From positions 558,001-622,000 of the forward strand of contig CAVSUB010000009.1 of the NCBI GenBank assembly GCA_963730995.1: a stretch of 64,000 bases of DNA, read 5' to 3'. Of this stretch, positions 19,825-26,252 are shown piece after piece. The notes beneath the pieces were generated by a model. That model was given only the letters and a program-made list of their open reading frames with translations, did no database searches and was not told where the DNA came from. The DNA is from CAVSUB01 sp963730995. GTDB lineage: Bacteria; Acidobacteriota; Vicinamibacteria; Vicinamibacterales; 2-12-FULL-66-21. Positions within the stretch are counted from its first letter, which is position 1. Each line of letters opens with the position of its first letter. A program made the translations under genes and the position numbers.

Positions 19825-20103
19825 ATGCAGATAGCCAGGGTCGTCGGCACAGTCGTCTCGACCAGGAAGAACCGGAAGCTCGAGGGCGCCAAGCTGCTGC
19901 TCGTCCAACCGATGACCCCTGACGGACAGCCGAGGGGCACGACGCTCCTGACGATCGACTCAGTAGGAGCTGGAGTCGGCGAGACGGTGCTCGTGGTCAT
20001 CGAAGGGAAGGCGGCGGGCGACGCGCTCGGACGGAAAGCGGCGGCGGTCGACGCCGCGATCGTTGGAATCATCGACGAGATCGATTTCCGGGCGGATCTT
20101 TGA
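19825..20103 (+). CDS. Microcompartment vertex protein, BMC-P type, third copy
   Basis: 92 residues, EutN/CcmL family: IARVVGTVVSTRKNRKLEG, LLLVQPMTPDGQPRG, TIDSVGAGVGETVLVVIEGK, DAAIVGIIDEIDF. Closest to the first copy. A 34-base gap precedes it. Confidence 0.94.
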   Translation: MQIARVVGTVVSTRKNRKLEGAKLLLVQPMTPDGQPRGTTLLTIDSVGAGVGETVLVVIEGKAAGDALGRKAAAVDAAIVGIIDEIDFRADL

Positions 20104-20134
20104 GTGACCAGAATCTTCGAGTAGCGGGTGATCT

Positions 20135-20353
20135 GTGAACTCTTTCGATGAAGACGAGTTGCGTGCCATGGTGCGCCAGTCGATCTCTCGGGCGCTCGGT
20201 CAGCCATCTGATGCGATCGCTGCCCCGGAGACGACCGCGACGCGACATACGAGCCACTTTCGCTACGTGCTGCCCGAATCGGACGGCCCCTGCCTGATCG
20301 AGCCCTCGGTGCAGTGCACGCACTGCGGCTACTGTCAGTCGCACGGTCACTAA
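20135..20353 (+). CDS. Small Cys-rich protein with encapsulation-peptide-like helix (microcompartment cargo candidate)
   Basis: 72 residues from GTG 20135, 31 bases after the third vertex gene. The N-terminal stretch DEDELRAMVRQSISRALG reads as a short amphipathic helix of the kind that targets cargo to microcompartment shells. A Ser/Thr/Ala-rich linker follows, and the C-terminus is CLIEPSVQCTHCGYCQSHGH: four Cys in a C-x7-C-x2-C-x2-C spacing plus three His. That could bind an iron-sulfur cluster or zinc. I do not recognise a named family. Its stop codon lies inside copy 1 of the downstream tandem repeat. Real-gene evidence: operon position, codon usage and meaningful motifs; function inferred only. 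Confidence 0.72.
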   Translation: MNSFDEDELRAMVRQSISRALGQPSDAIAAPETTATRHTSHFRYVLPESDGPCLIEPSVQCTHCGYCQSHGH

Positions 20354-20662
20354 TAGGATGTACCTCCTAAGTCAGTAGCAGTCGCTCCGTTCACGCGACT
20401 GCGAAATCGGGGGCCGACCACATGACGACCGCTCACGAATCACTGAATCCAGGCTACTAGTAGGATGTAACGCCTGAATCGGTAGCAGCCGCTCCGATGT
20501 CGCGGCTGCGAAATTGGGGCCGACCCACAGGACGACACGCTACTGAATCAGTAGATACAGGCTACTAGCCGCATACGACGCGGAATCCGGCGCGGCCGCG
20601 CGGTTGGCCGCGTTGGCGGGCGACCAGAGTCAAAGACGCTTCTCTGAATTCCCGACATCAAA
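20345..20662 (+). ncRNA. Three-copy tandem structured element (about 107-nt period)
   Basis: The 321-base gap 20354-20674 has no gene but three tandem copies: 20345-20451, 20452-20559 and 20560-20662. Each opens with GGCTACTAG-like sequence, then a hairpin, then (G)GGGCCGACC-like sequence and an ACTGAATC-like end. Hairpins: GCAGTCGC/GCGACTGC at 20378-20402, GCAGCCGC/GCGGCTGC at 20485-20509, CGCGGCC/GGCCGCG at 20591-20612. Between copies 1 and 2 a T-A pair becomes C-G with the stem intact, and copy 3 keeps a stem with mostly different sequence. This is the mark of selection on RNA structure. The element ends 12 bases before the dehydrogenase ATG. Confidence 0.7.
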
Positions 20663-20674
20663 CCGACTGAGTCC

Positions 20675-21634
20675 ATGGCTGGAACATCTTCCTCTTCAAT
20701 CCGACCGCGAGTTCTGCTCACGCGTCGCATCCCGTCGTCCGCATTCGAGAAGCTGGAAGCGCGCTGCGACGTCGATATCAACGATCAGGGATCGCTCTCG
20801 CCGGACGAGCTGAAGCGCCGGCTCGCCGATAAGGACGGCCTGATCTGCGTCGTCACGGACAAGATCACCCCGGACGCGCTCGAGGCAGGCGCGAAACTGA
20901 AGGTCGTCGCGAACATCGCCGTTGGCTACGACAATATCGACGTCCCCGCCGCCAGGTCACGCGGCATCGTCGTGACGAACACGCCAGACGTCCTCACCGA
21001 GGCGGTCGCGGAACTCACGTGGGGGCTGATCTTCTCCATCACCAGGCGCATCGTCGAAGGCGATCGTCTGGTGCGTCGCGGCGCGTGGAAAGGCTGGGCG
21101 CTCGATTTCATGCTCGGCACCGAGCTCGGTGGAAAGCAGCTGGGAATCCTCGGTCGTGGGCGCATCGGGCGTGCGGTTGCGGCGAAGGCTCCGGCGTTCG
21201 GCATGCAGGCGGTGTTCGCGGCGCGCGGCCCCGGGAAGCCGGGATCCGGGGAGATGTCGCTCGACGAGCTCCTGGTGACCTCGGACGTCATCTCCATTCA
21301 CACGCCGATGACGGCCGCCAATCGGCATCTCATCGATCGAAAGGCGTTCGCCCGGATGAAGCGCTCCGCATTTCTCGTGAACACGGCGCGTGGACCGATC
21401 GTGGACGAGGAGGGGCTGGCGTGGGCGCTCAAGGAGCGGCTCATCGCCGGGGCCGCGCTGGACGTGTATGAACGGGAGCCCGAGGTTACCGCATCGCTGA
21501 TGGCGCTGGAGAACGTCGTCCTCGCGCCGCATCTTGGAAGCGCGACGCGTGAAACCCGGACGGCGATGGCCGACATGGCCGTGCGCAACGCCGTTGCCGT
21601 ACTCGAAGGGAACCCGCCGCTGACGCCGGTATGA
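20675..21634 (+). CDS. D-isomer 2-hydroxyacid dehydrogenase (glyoxylate/hydroxypyruvate reductase type)
   Basis: NAD(P)-dependent dehydrogenase, 319 residues from ATG 20675. Catalytic-domain motif VANIAVGYDNIDVPAARSRG, the nucleotide-binding GKQLGILGRGRIGRAVAAKA (GxGxxG with Arg at the fourth position), VNTARGPIVDEEGLAWAL, the catalytic Glu in DVYEREP and the His in LAPHLGSATRE are all present. Closest in pattern to glyoxylate reductase/GhrB rather than SerA, as there is no ACT domain. No obvious targeting peptide. It follows the shell locus on the same strand and may process the aldolase product, but physical encapsulation is not shown. Confidence 0.88.
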   Translation: MAGTSSSSIRPRVLLTRRIPSSAFEKLEARCDVDINDQGSLSPDELKRRLADKDGLICVVTDKITPDALEAGAKLKVVANIAVGYDNIDVPAARSRGIVVTNTPDVLTEAVAELTWGLIFSITRRIVEGDRLVRRGAWKGWALDFMLGTELGGKQLGILGRGRIGRAVAAKAPAFGMQAVFAARGPGKPGSGEMSLDELLVTSDVISIHTPMTAANRHLIDRKAFARMKRSAFLVNTARGPIVDEEGLAWALKERLIAGAALDVYEREPEVTASLMALENVVLAPHLGSATRETRTAMADMAVRNAVAVLEGNPPLTPV

Positions 21635-22326
21635 AGCAGAGGGAACAACCCAAGGTCCCGCGCGGCCGGATTCCGGCCGTCATGCGCCGGCTCGCGAAGG
21701 CGATCGACGGGCTGGACGAGCCCGCCGTCGAGAAGATCGCGAAGGAACAGCAGGAGAACGCGTTCGAGGTCCTCATCGCCACGATGCTGTCGGCTCAGAC
21801 GCGGGATGCCGTCACAGCCGAGGCCTCGCGCCGGTTGTTCCGCGTCGCGCGCACGCCGCGCACGCTGGCGAAGCTCACGCCGAAGCAAATCGAGCGCCTG
21901 ATTTACCCGGTCTCGTTCTACCGCAACAAATCCGTGCACGTGAAGGAGACGTGCCAGCAGCTTCTAACGCGCTTCGGCGGCATCGTGCCCTCGACGATGG
22001 AGGAGCTGCTGACGCTGCCGGGTGTGGGGCGGAAAACCGCGAACCTGGTCCTGATCCTCGCGCATTCCAGCCAGGAGAACATCTGCGTGGACACCCACGT
22101 TCACCGGATTGCCAATCGTCTCGGCTGGGTGGCCACCCGCACGCCGGAGGAAACAGAGCATGCGCTGTACGCTGTCGCCGAGCGGCGATGGTGGCCGATC
22201 ATCAACCTCTATCTCGTGACGTGGGGACAGAACGTGTGCCGTCCGGTGTATCCGCTCTGCGGGAGTTGCGCGATCGCGGATTTGTGTCCCAAGATTGGCG
22301 TCACGAAGATGGGGAAGACCGCGTGA
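21631..22326 (+). CDS. nth: Endonuclease III
   Basis: Base-excision-repair DNA glycosylase/AP lyase for oxidised pyrimidines. 231 residues; the helix-hairpin-helix LPGVGRKTANLVL carries the catalytic Lys, VDTHVHRIANRLG the catalytic Asp, and the C-terminal cluster site C-x6-C-x2-C-x5-C (CRPVYPLCGSCAIADLC) binds [4Fe-4S]. ATGA overlap with the dehydrogenase gene. Substrate-contact region MLSAQTRDAVT is standard. Confidence 0.96.
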   Translation: MKQREQPKVPRGRIPAVMRRLAKAIDGLDEPAVEKIAKEQQENAFEVLIATMLSAQTRDAVTAEASRRLFRVARTPRTLAKLTPKQIERLIYPVSFYRNKSVHVKETCQQLLTRFGGIVPSTMEELLTLPGVGRKTANLVLILAHSSQENICVDTHVHRIANRLGWVATRTPEETEHALYAVAERRWWPIINLYLVTWGQNVCRPVYPLCGSCAIADLCPKIGVTKMGKTA

Positions 22327-22424
22327 ACTACGTGAAGAAAAGATCAACAGGGAGGAAGGAAGGAGGGGAGGAACGTCAGACTCGAAAGCTTCTGGGCTCG
22401 CGCGCCGGCCGTAGGCCGGCGTGA

Positions 22425-22507
22425 GCGAGGCGAGCGGGGCCGGGCGAGAACACGAGCAACAAGAATTCCACCATGCTCGTGTTCTCACCCGGCCCCGCTC
22501 ACCTCGC
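22425..22507. repeat. Second long hairpin: 34-bp stem, 15-nt loop
   Basis: Arms 22425-22458 and 22474-22507 are inverse complements at 32 of 34 positions, loop 22459-22473. Both mismatches are C opposite A on the plus strand, i.e. G-U wobbles in a minus-strand RNA. Further out, GGAGGAAGGAAGGAGGGGAGG at 22351-22371 is loosely inverse to CCTCCCCTCCTCCCTGA at 22557-22573, and CGCGCGCCGG-type segments pair between. Same design as 4936-5014. It fills the nth-ppiA spacer (302 bases), which holds nothing else apart from the GAGGAG ribosome site of ppiA. Confidence 0.85.
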
Positions 22508-22628
22508 AGCCGCGCGCCGCGCGGCGCGAGCCCGCGATCTTCAAGTCAGCTCGTTGCCTCCCCTCCTCCCTGACTCCTGTGATGCCTTTGTTCTTTCGAG
22601 CCATCCGATAGCTACGAAAAGAGGAGAT

Positions 22629-23178
22629 ATGAAACGCGCAATGTTGATGGTGCTCCCGCTGGCAACCGTCTTCGCCATTCCCGCGCCGACGACGCGCGCT
22701 GAGCAGACGTCGCCAGGCGCAGGCCCGGTCGTCGTCCTCGAAACCGTCAAGGGGACGATCGAGATCGAGACCTATCCGGAGGACGCCCCGAAGACCGTTG
22801 CCAACTTCCTGGAGCTCGTGAAGAAGAACTTCTATAACGGCCTTCGTTTTCATCGCGCCGAAGCCAACTTCCTCGTGCAGGTTGGCGATCCGAAGAGCCG
22901 CGACATGTCGCTCAGCGAGTGGTGGGGACGATACGGCAGCGGAAAGCCAATCGGTGTGGCCGAGATCACGAAGAAGCGGCGGCACGGGCGAGGCGCCGTG
23001 GGGATGGCGCACACCGGCTCTGCGAAGGACGCGGACAGCCAGTTCTACATCACGCTGCGCGCGGCGCCCAGAGCTCGACTCGAAGTTCGCCGTCTTCGGC
23101 CAGGTGATCAAAGGTCAGGAGATCGCCGCGAAGATTCAGAAGGGGGACGTCCTCAAGAAGGCTTCGGTGCGGGAATGA
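22629..23178 (+). CDS. Exported peptidyl-prolyl cis-trans isomerase (cyclophilin), with a +1 frame break
   Basis: Cyclophilin-type proline isomerase of about 182 residues with an N-terminal signal peptide (MLMVLPLATVFAIPAPTTRA). VVLETVKGTIEIETYPEDAP, TVANFLELVKKNFYNGLRFH, GRGAVGMAHTG and DADSQFYITL are read in the first frame. After LRAAP the protein continues one frame over as ELDSKFAVFGQVIKGQEIAA to a TGA at 23176. A single surplus base, probably A 23070 in CCCAGAGCTC, explains this. ATG 22629 has GAGGAG just before it. The last 26 bases overlap the convergent DUF72 gene. Confidence 0.85.
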
Positions 23179-24106
23179 GCGAGGGCGGCAAGAGCTTCAC
23201 GATGCCCTTGAGATCCGGATAGGCTTCCACGAACTCCTCTGGATATTCACCAGGCAGCGGCTGGCCGAGCTGGTGCTTCAGGATGGCGGCGTTGGCGACC
23301 GACTTCGCCGAGAAGTGGTTGTTCGCGTAAACGTAGGCCTTCCTGACCGCTCGCGACGCTTCTTCCGCCGCCTCGGCGAAAGGCGCGAGCTCCTCGGCGG
23401 AATACAGATAGTTGTAACGATCTTCCGAGTTCTTGTGGCTCCACCACTGCGCGGCATTTCTGCCGTGGAGCCGAAGGTAGTAGAAGGTCCGCACGTTGGG
23501 CAGCAGCGACTGGCGAATCGATTGCCGGAACTTCGGCTCGTCGATCTGCGCCCAGGCGGCGCCGAATGCGTTCAGCACCTGGAGTGTTTCGACCGGATCG
23601 TCACTCCATGTCCGGTGGCGCAGCTCGACGGCGATGGGGTAGTCCTTGAACGCTTTCAGGAGCCATTCGAGGTAGCCGCGCGTATCGCGGTCGTTCTTGA
23701 AGCTCGCGGGGAACTGCGCGAGGAGCGCGCCAAGCTTCCCGGCCGCCGCAAGCGGATCGATTCCCGCGCGAAACTCGTCGACATCTTTCTGGTTCAGGTC
23801 GAAGGGATCCGCACCCGTCGCCTTCTCGTACATCTCGGGGTGCGTGAACTTCTGGAACAGCTTCAGCGAGAACTCGAAGGCTGACGGCGTCCGCTCCGCC
23901 CATCCGCGCGCCATCTCCGGTGTCGGCACCCGGTAGAACGTCGAGTTGATCTCAACCGTGTCGAAGTGTTCCGAATAGAACGTCAGCTCGTCGAACTTCG
24001 GAGCCCGCTTCCGGCCGCCGGTCTTCCGCGGATAGAAGATGCCGTTCCACGTGCCCTGTCCGCCCGGATAGCTCCATCCCGACGTGCCGATGCGAACCTC
24101 GCTCAT
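23153..24106 (-). CDS. DUF72 domain protein
   Basis: TIM-barrel-like DUF72 protein (YecE family), 317 residues. Motifs: RIGTSGWSYPGGQGTWNGIF, FDTVEINSTFYRVPTPEM, FSLKLFQKFTHPEMY, VELRHRTWS, YYLRLHGRNAAQWW and VYANNHFSAKSVANA. Biochemical role unknown. Its ATG at 24106 lies 13 bases after a 29-nt hairpin element that is identical to one in front of dxr. Confidence 0.9.
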   Translation of the reverse strand: MSEVRIGTSGWSYPGGQGTWNGIFYPRKTGGRKRAPKFDELTFYSEHFDTVEINSTFYRVPTPEMARGWAERTPSAFEFSLKLFQKFTHPEMYEKATGADPFDLNQKDVDEFRAGIDPLAAAGKLGALLAQFPASFKNDRDTRGYLEWLLKAFKDYPIAVELRHRTWSDDPVETLQVLNAFGAAWAQIDEPKFRQSIRQSLLPNVRTFYYLRLHGRNAAQWWSHKNSEDRYNYLYSAEELAPFAEAAEEASRAVRKAYVYANNHFSAKSVANAAILKHQLGQPLPGEYPEEFVEAYPDLKGIVKLLPPSLIPAPKPS

Positions 24107-24282
24107 GCGTCTTTCTCAACCGGGGGGCTTCGCCCCGCCGGACCCCCCATCTCCACCCCAGCGCGCACAACACGCGCGCCGGGGACCCCGGTCGCCGTCG
24201 CTCGCGGGGGCCCCATGCCCCCATCCGCTCCGGCGGGCACAACACGCTCGCCGGGGGCCCATGCTCCGCTCCGTTCCGGCGC
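24107..24282 (-). repeat. Dispersed GC-rich hairpin repeat upstream of DUF72
   Basis: Reading on the minus strand, this spacer has two GCACAACACGC-like segments (24166-24176 and 24238-24248 on the plus strand), a CCCCGCGAGCGACGGCG segment and a terminal 29-nt hairpin element at 24120-24148. The last two are also in the cdsA-dxr spacer, the 29-mer with no difference (63381-63409). No gene seen. Confidence 0.75.
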
Positions 24283-24615
24283 CTAGATCTCTTCGTACGC
24301 CGACTTGTCGAAGCCGAAGGTCACGCCGCGGCCACGGATCAGAATCGGCCGTTTGATGAGGTTCGGCTGTTCCATCATCATGTCGATCGCCTCCTTCTTC
24401 GAGCGCGGCAGCGGCCGCTGCTTGAAGACCGGACTGCGCGTGCTCACGAAGTCCAGAAATCGCGCCTCGTCGATGTGCTTCTCGAGAAAAGCGCGATCGG
24501 GTGGGTTCTTGTTGATGTCACGTTCTTCGACGTCCACGCCGTGCTGATCCAGAAAACTTCTGGCGTTGCGGCAGGTCGTTCAAGTCGGCTTGGTGTAAAA
24601 GACGGGCTTCGTCAT
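24283..24615 (-). CDS. ArsC/Spx-like thioredoxin-fold protein, candidate selenoprotein (in-frame TGA at redox Cys)
   Basis: From ATG 24615 the frame reads MTKPVFYTKPT-TGA-TTCRNARSFLDQHG and continues through ERDINKNPPD, RSPVFKQRPLP and LIKRPILIRGRGVTFGF to a stop at 24283, 110 codons, normal for the YffB/ArsC-like family. The TGA (24582-24580) falls exactly on the first, catalytic Cys of the family's CTTC motif, giving a U-x-x-C redox site if read as selenocysteine. A hairpin with bacterial SECIS geometry follows (separate entry). The conserved Arg-Pro of the ArsC active site is kept. Alternatives: a sequence error in TGC/TGT or a dead gene. If unrecoded, only a GTG-started fragment from 24537 would be made. 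Confidence 0.7.
24537..24573 (-). promoter_or_regulatory. SECIS-like hairpin directly downstream of the TGA codon
   Basis: On the minus strand, seventeen bases after TGA, CCAGAA-GTT-TTCTGG forms a 6-bp stem with a three-base apical loop beginning with G (24563-24549). A lower stem TGCCG/CGGCG encloses it (24573-24569 with 24541-24537). The apical loop starts 23 bases after TGA. This fits the accepted bacterial SECIS model: loop 16-37 nt from UGA, G among the first loop bases, stem of at least 4 bp. Confidence 0.6.
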
Positions 24616-24636
24616 AAGAGTTGATTCTATCAAGTC

Positions 24637-24672
24637 GGGATCCGTGGTCCGGGATCCGGGATCCGGGATCCG
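24637..24672. repeat. GGGATCCG word array
   Basis: Four GGGATCCG/GGTCCG words in tandem between the divergent ArsC-like gene and queE. Related words (GGATCC, GGATCCCG) recur at 24716 and at 48671-48701. Confidence 0.65.
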
Positions 24673-24785
24673 AGAGAGCTCCTTCTCTCGAACCCCGAAC
24701 GCCATCCCTGACCATGGATCCCGACAGTCGTCGCGAGCTGGCCGCGTTACAATCAGAGATTCGAGCCGGCTCGCGGCCGGCAGCC

Positions 24786-25427
24786 ATGCTGACGATCAAC
24801 GAGATCTTCCACTCGATCCAGGGCGAGTCGACTCACGCGGGCCGGCCTTGCGTGTTCGTCCGGCTGACCGCCTGCGACCTTAGGTGCTCGTGGTGCGACA
24901 CGCCCTACGCGTTTCACGAAGGGCGCAAGGTCAGCGTGGATGACGTGGTGGCAGAGGTCGAAGCCATCGGTTGTCAGTATGTTGAGATCACGGGCGGCGA
25001 ACCGCTCCTTCAAGCGGACGTTTACCCGCTCATGCAGCAGCTCATCGACCTCGGCCATGTCGTCCTCCTCGAAACCGGGGGCCACCGGAGCATCGCCGAC
25101 GTGCCAGACGAGGTAATTCGGATCCTCGACGTCAAGTGTCCGGGCAGCGGGGAGTCGTCGAAGAACTGCTGGGAGAATCTGGACAGGCTGTTCCCGAAGG
25201 ACGAAGTGAAGTTCGTGATCAAGGATCGGACCGACTACGAGTTCGCCCGTGACGTGGTGAAGCGACACGACCTGATCGCTCGGGCCGCCGCCGTGCTGTT
25301 CTCGCCGGTGCACGACGTCCTCGAGTCGAAGCAGCTCGCTGCGTGGATTCTGGAGGACCGCCTGAATGTCCGTCTCCAGCTCCAGGTGCACAAGTACATC
25401 TGGGGAGCTGACGTCAGAGGGGTTTAA
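24786..25427 (+). CDS. queE: 7-carboxy-7-deazaguanine synthase
   Basis: Radical SAM enzyme making the 7-deazaguanine ring of queuosine precursors. The cluster motif is CDLRCSWC (C-x3-C-x2-C), preceded by NEIFHSIQGESTHAGRPCVF and followed by DTPYAF, ITGGEPLLQ and ILDVKCPGSGE. ATG 24786 gives 213 residues; upstream in-frame starts would translate word-array DNA (DPWSGIRDPG) and are rejected. Paired with queC 144 bases downstream. Confidence 0.95.
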   Translation: MLTINEIFHSIQGESTHAGRPCVFVRLTACDLRCSWCDTPYAFHEGRKVSVDDVVAEVEAIGCQYVEITGGEPLLQADVYPLMQQLIDLGHVVLLETGGHRSIADVPDEVIRILDVKCPGSGESSKNCWENLDRLFPKDEVKFVIKDRTDYEFARDVVKRHDLIARAAAVLFSPVHDVLESKQLAAWILEDRLNVRLQLQVHKYIWGADVRGV

Positions 25428-25435
25428 ACGTCCGC

Positions 25436-25565
25436 CGCTCGGGACTCGGGACTCGGTTGCTTCATTAGCAAGTCGGCGCAAAAAGTCGGCGATAGCGTCA
25501 TCGTCGAAGTCGCTCGACATGCTTGGTTTTCGAGTCCCGAGCAGCGAGTCCCGGATCCCGAGTCG
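25436..25565. repeat. GGGACTCG words in inverted arrangement, queE-queC spacer
   Basis: CGCTCGGGACTCGGGACTCGG at 25436-25456 is inversely repeated as CGAGTCCCGAGCAGCGAGTC at 25531-25550, with another CGAGTC at 25560, so the spacer can fold into a long-looped hairpin. The same word makes the 14-mer array at 48524. Confidence 0.7.
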
Positions 25566-25571
25566 ATACAC

Positions 25572-26252
25572 ATGCGATCAGTTCTTCTGCTCAGCGGCGG
25601 TCTCGATTCCTATACGGCTGGCGCGATTGTCGGGGCCGACGGATACGAGCTGTTCGCGCTGACGATCCGCTATGGGCAGGTGCACAGGCAGGAGGTGCTG
25701 GCGGCTCGAAGCGTCGCGGAGGCGCTTGGTGTCGCGAAGCATCTCGAGCTCGGCGTCGACCTGGCGAGGTTCGGCGGGTCTACTTTGGTCGGTGAGGGCG
25801 AGATCCCGAAAGATCGGCTGCTGGAAGAAAGCGATATTCCTTCGACCTATGTGCCGGCCCGAAACACGGTTTTTCTGTCGCTCTCGCTCGCCTGGGCCGA
25901 GGCTCTGGGGGCTGAGGCCATCACCATCGGCGTGAACGCGCTCGACTACTCCGGCTATCCCGACTGCCGGCCCGAGTATCTCGAGGCATTCGAACGCATG
26001 GCGTTGCTGGCCACGCGGGCCGGCGTCGAGGGCGGAACCCTTCGTATTCTTGCTCCGCTTCTTCAACTCTCGAAAGCGGACATCATCAGACGTGGCACCG
26101 CGCTCGGTCTCGACTACGGGCTGACGCACAGCTGCTACGATCCGCGGCCAGACGGCGGGCCGTGCGACCGGTGCGACAGTTGCCGACTGCGCGCACGAGG
26201 CTTTGCTGAGGCAGGCGTGGAGGATCCTTTGCTTCGAGGACGCGCGCGGTGA
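25572..26252 (+). CDS. queC: 7-cyano-7-deazaguanine synthase
   Basis: ATP-dependent conversion of CDG to preQ0. PP-loop SGGLDSYTAGAIV at the N-terminus, PARNTVFLSLSLAWAEALGA, NALDYSGYPDCRPEYLEAFE, and the zinc-binding Cys cluster SCYDP...GPCDRCDSCRLRARGF. 226 residues is standard. GTGA overlap with the next gene. Confidence 0.96.
   Translation: MRSVLLLSGGLDSYTAGAIVGADGYELFALTIRYGQVHRQEVLAARSVAEALGVAKHLELGVDLARFGGSTLVGEGEIPKDRLLEESDIPSTYVPARNTVFLSLSLAWAEALGAEAITIGVNALDYSGYPDCRPEYLEAFERMALLATRAGVEGGTLRILAPLLQLSKADIIRRGTALGLDYGLTHSCYDPRPDGGPCDRCDSCRLRARGFAEAGVEDPLLRGRAR

Noticed and set aside
20345..20662. Integron attC sites
   Set aside because: The repeats have hairpins but no GTTRRRY core sites, no integrase and no cassette-like genes.
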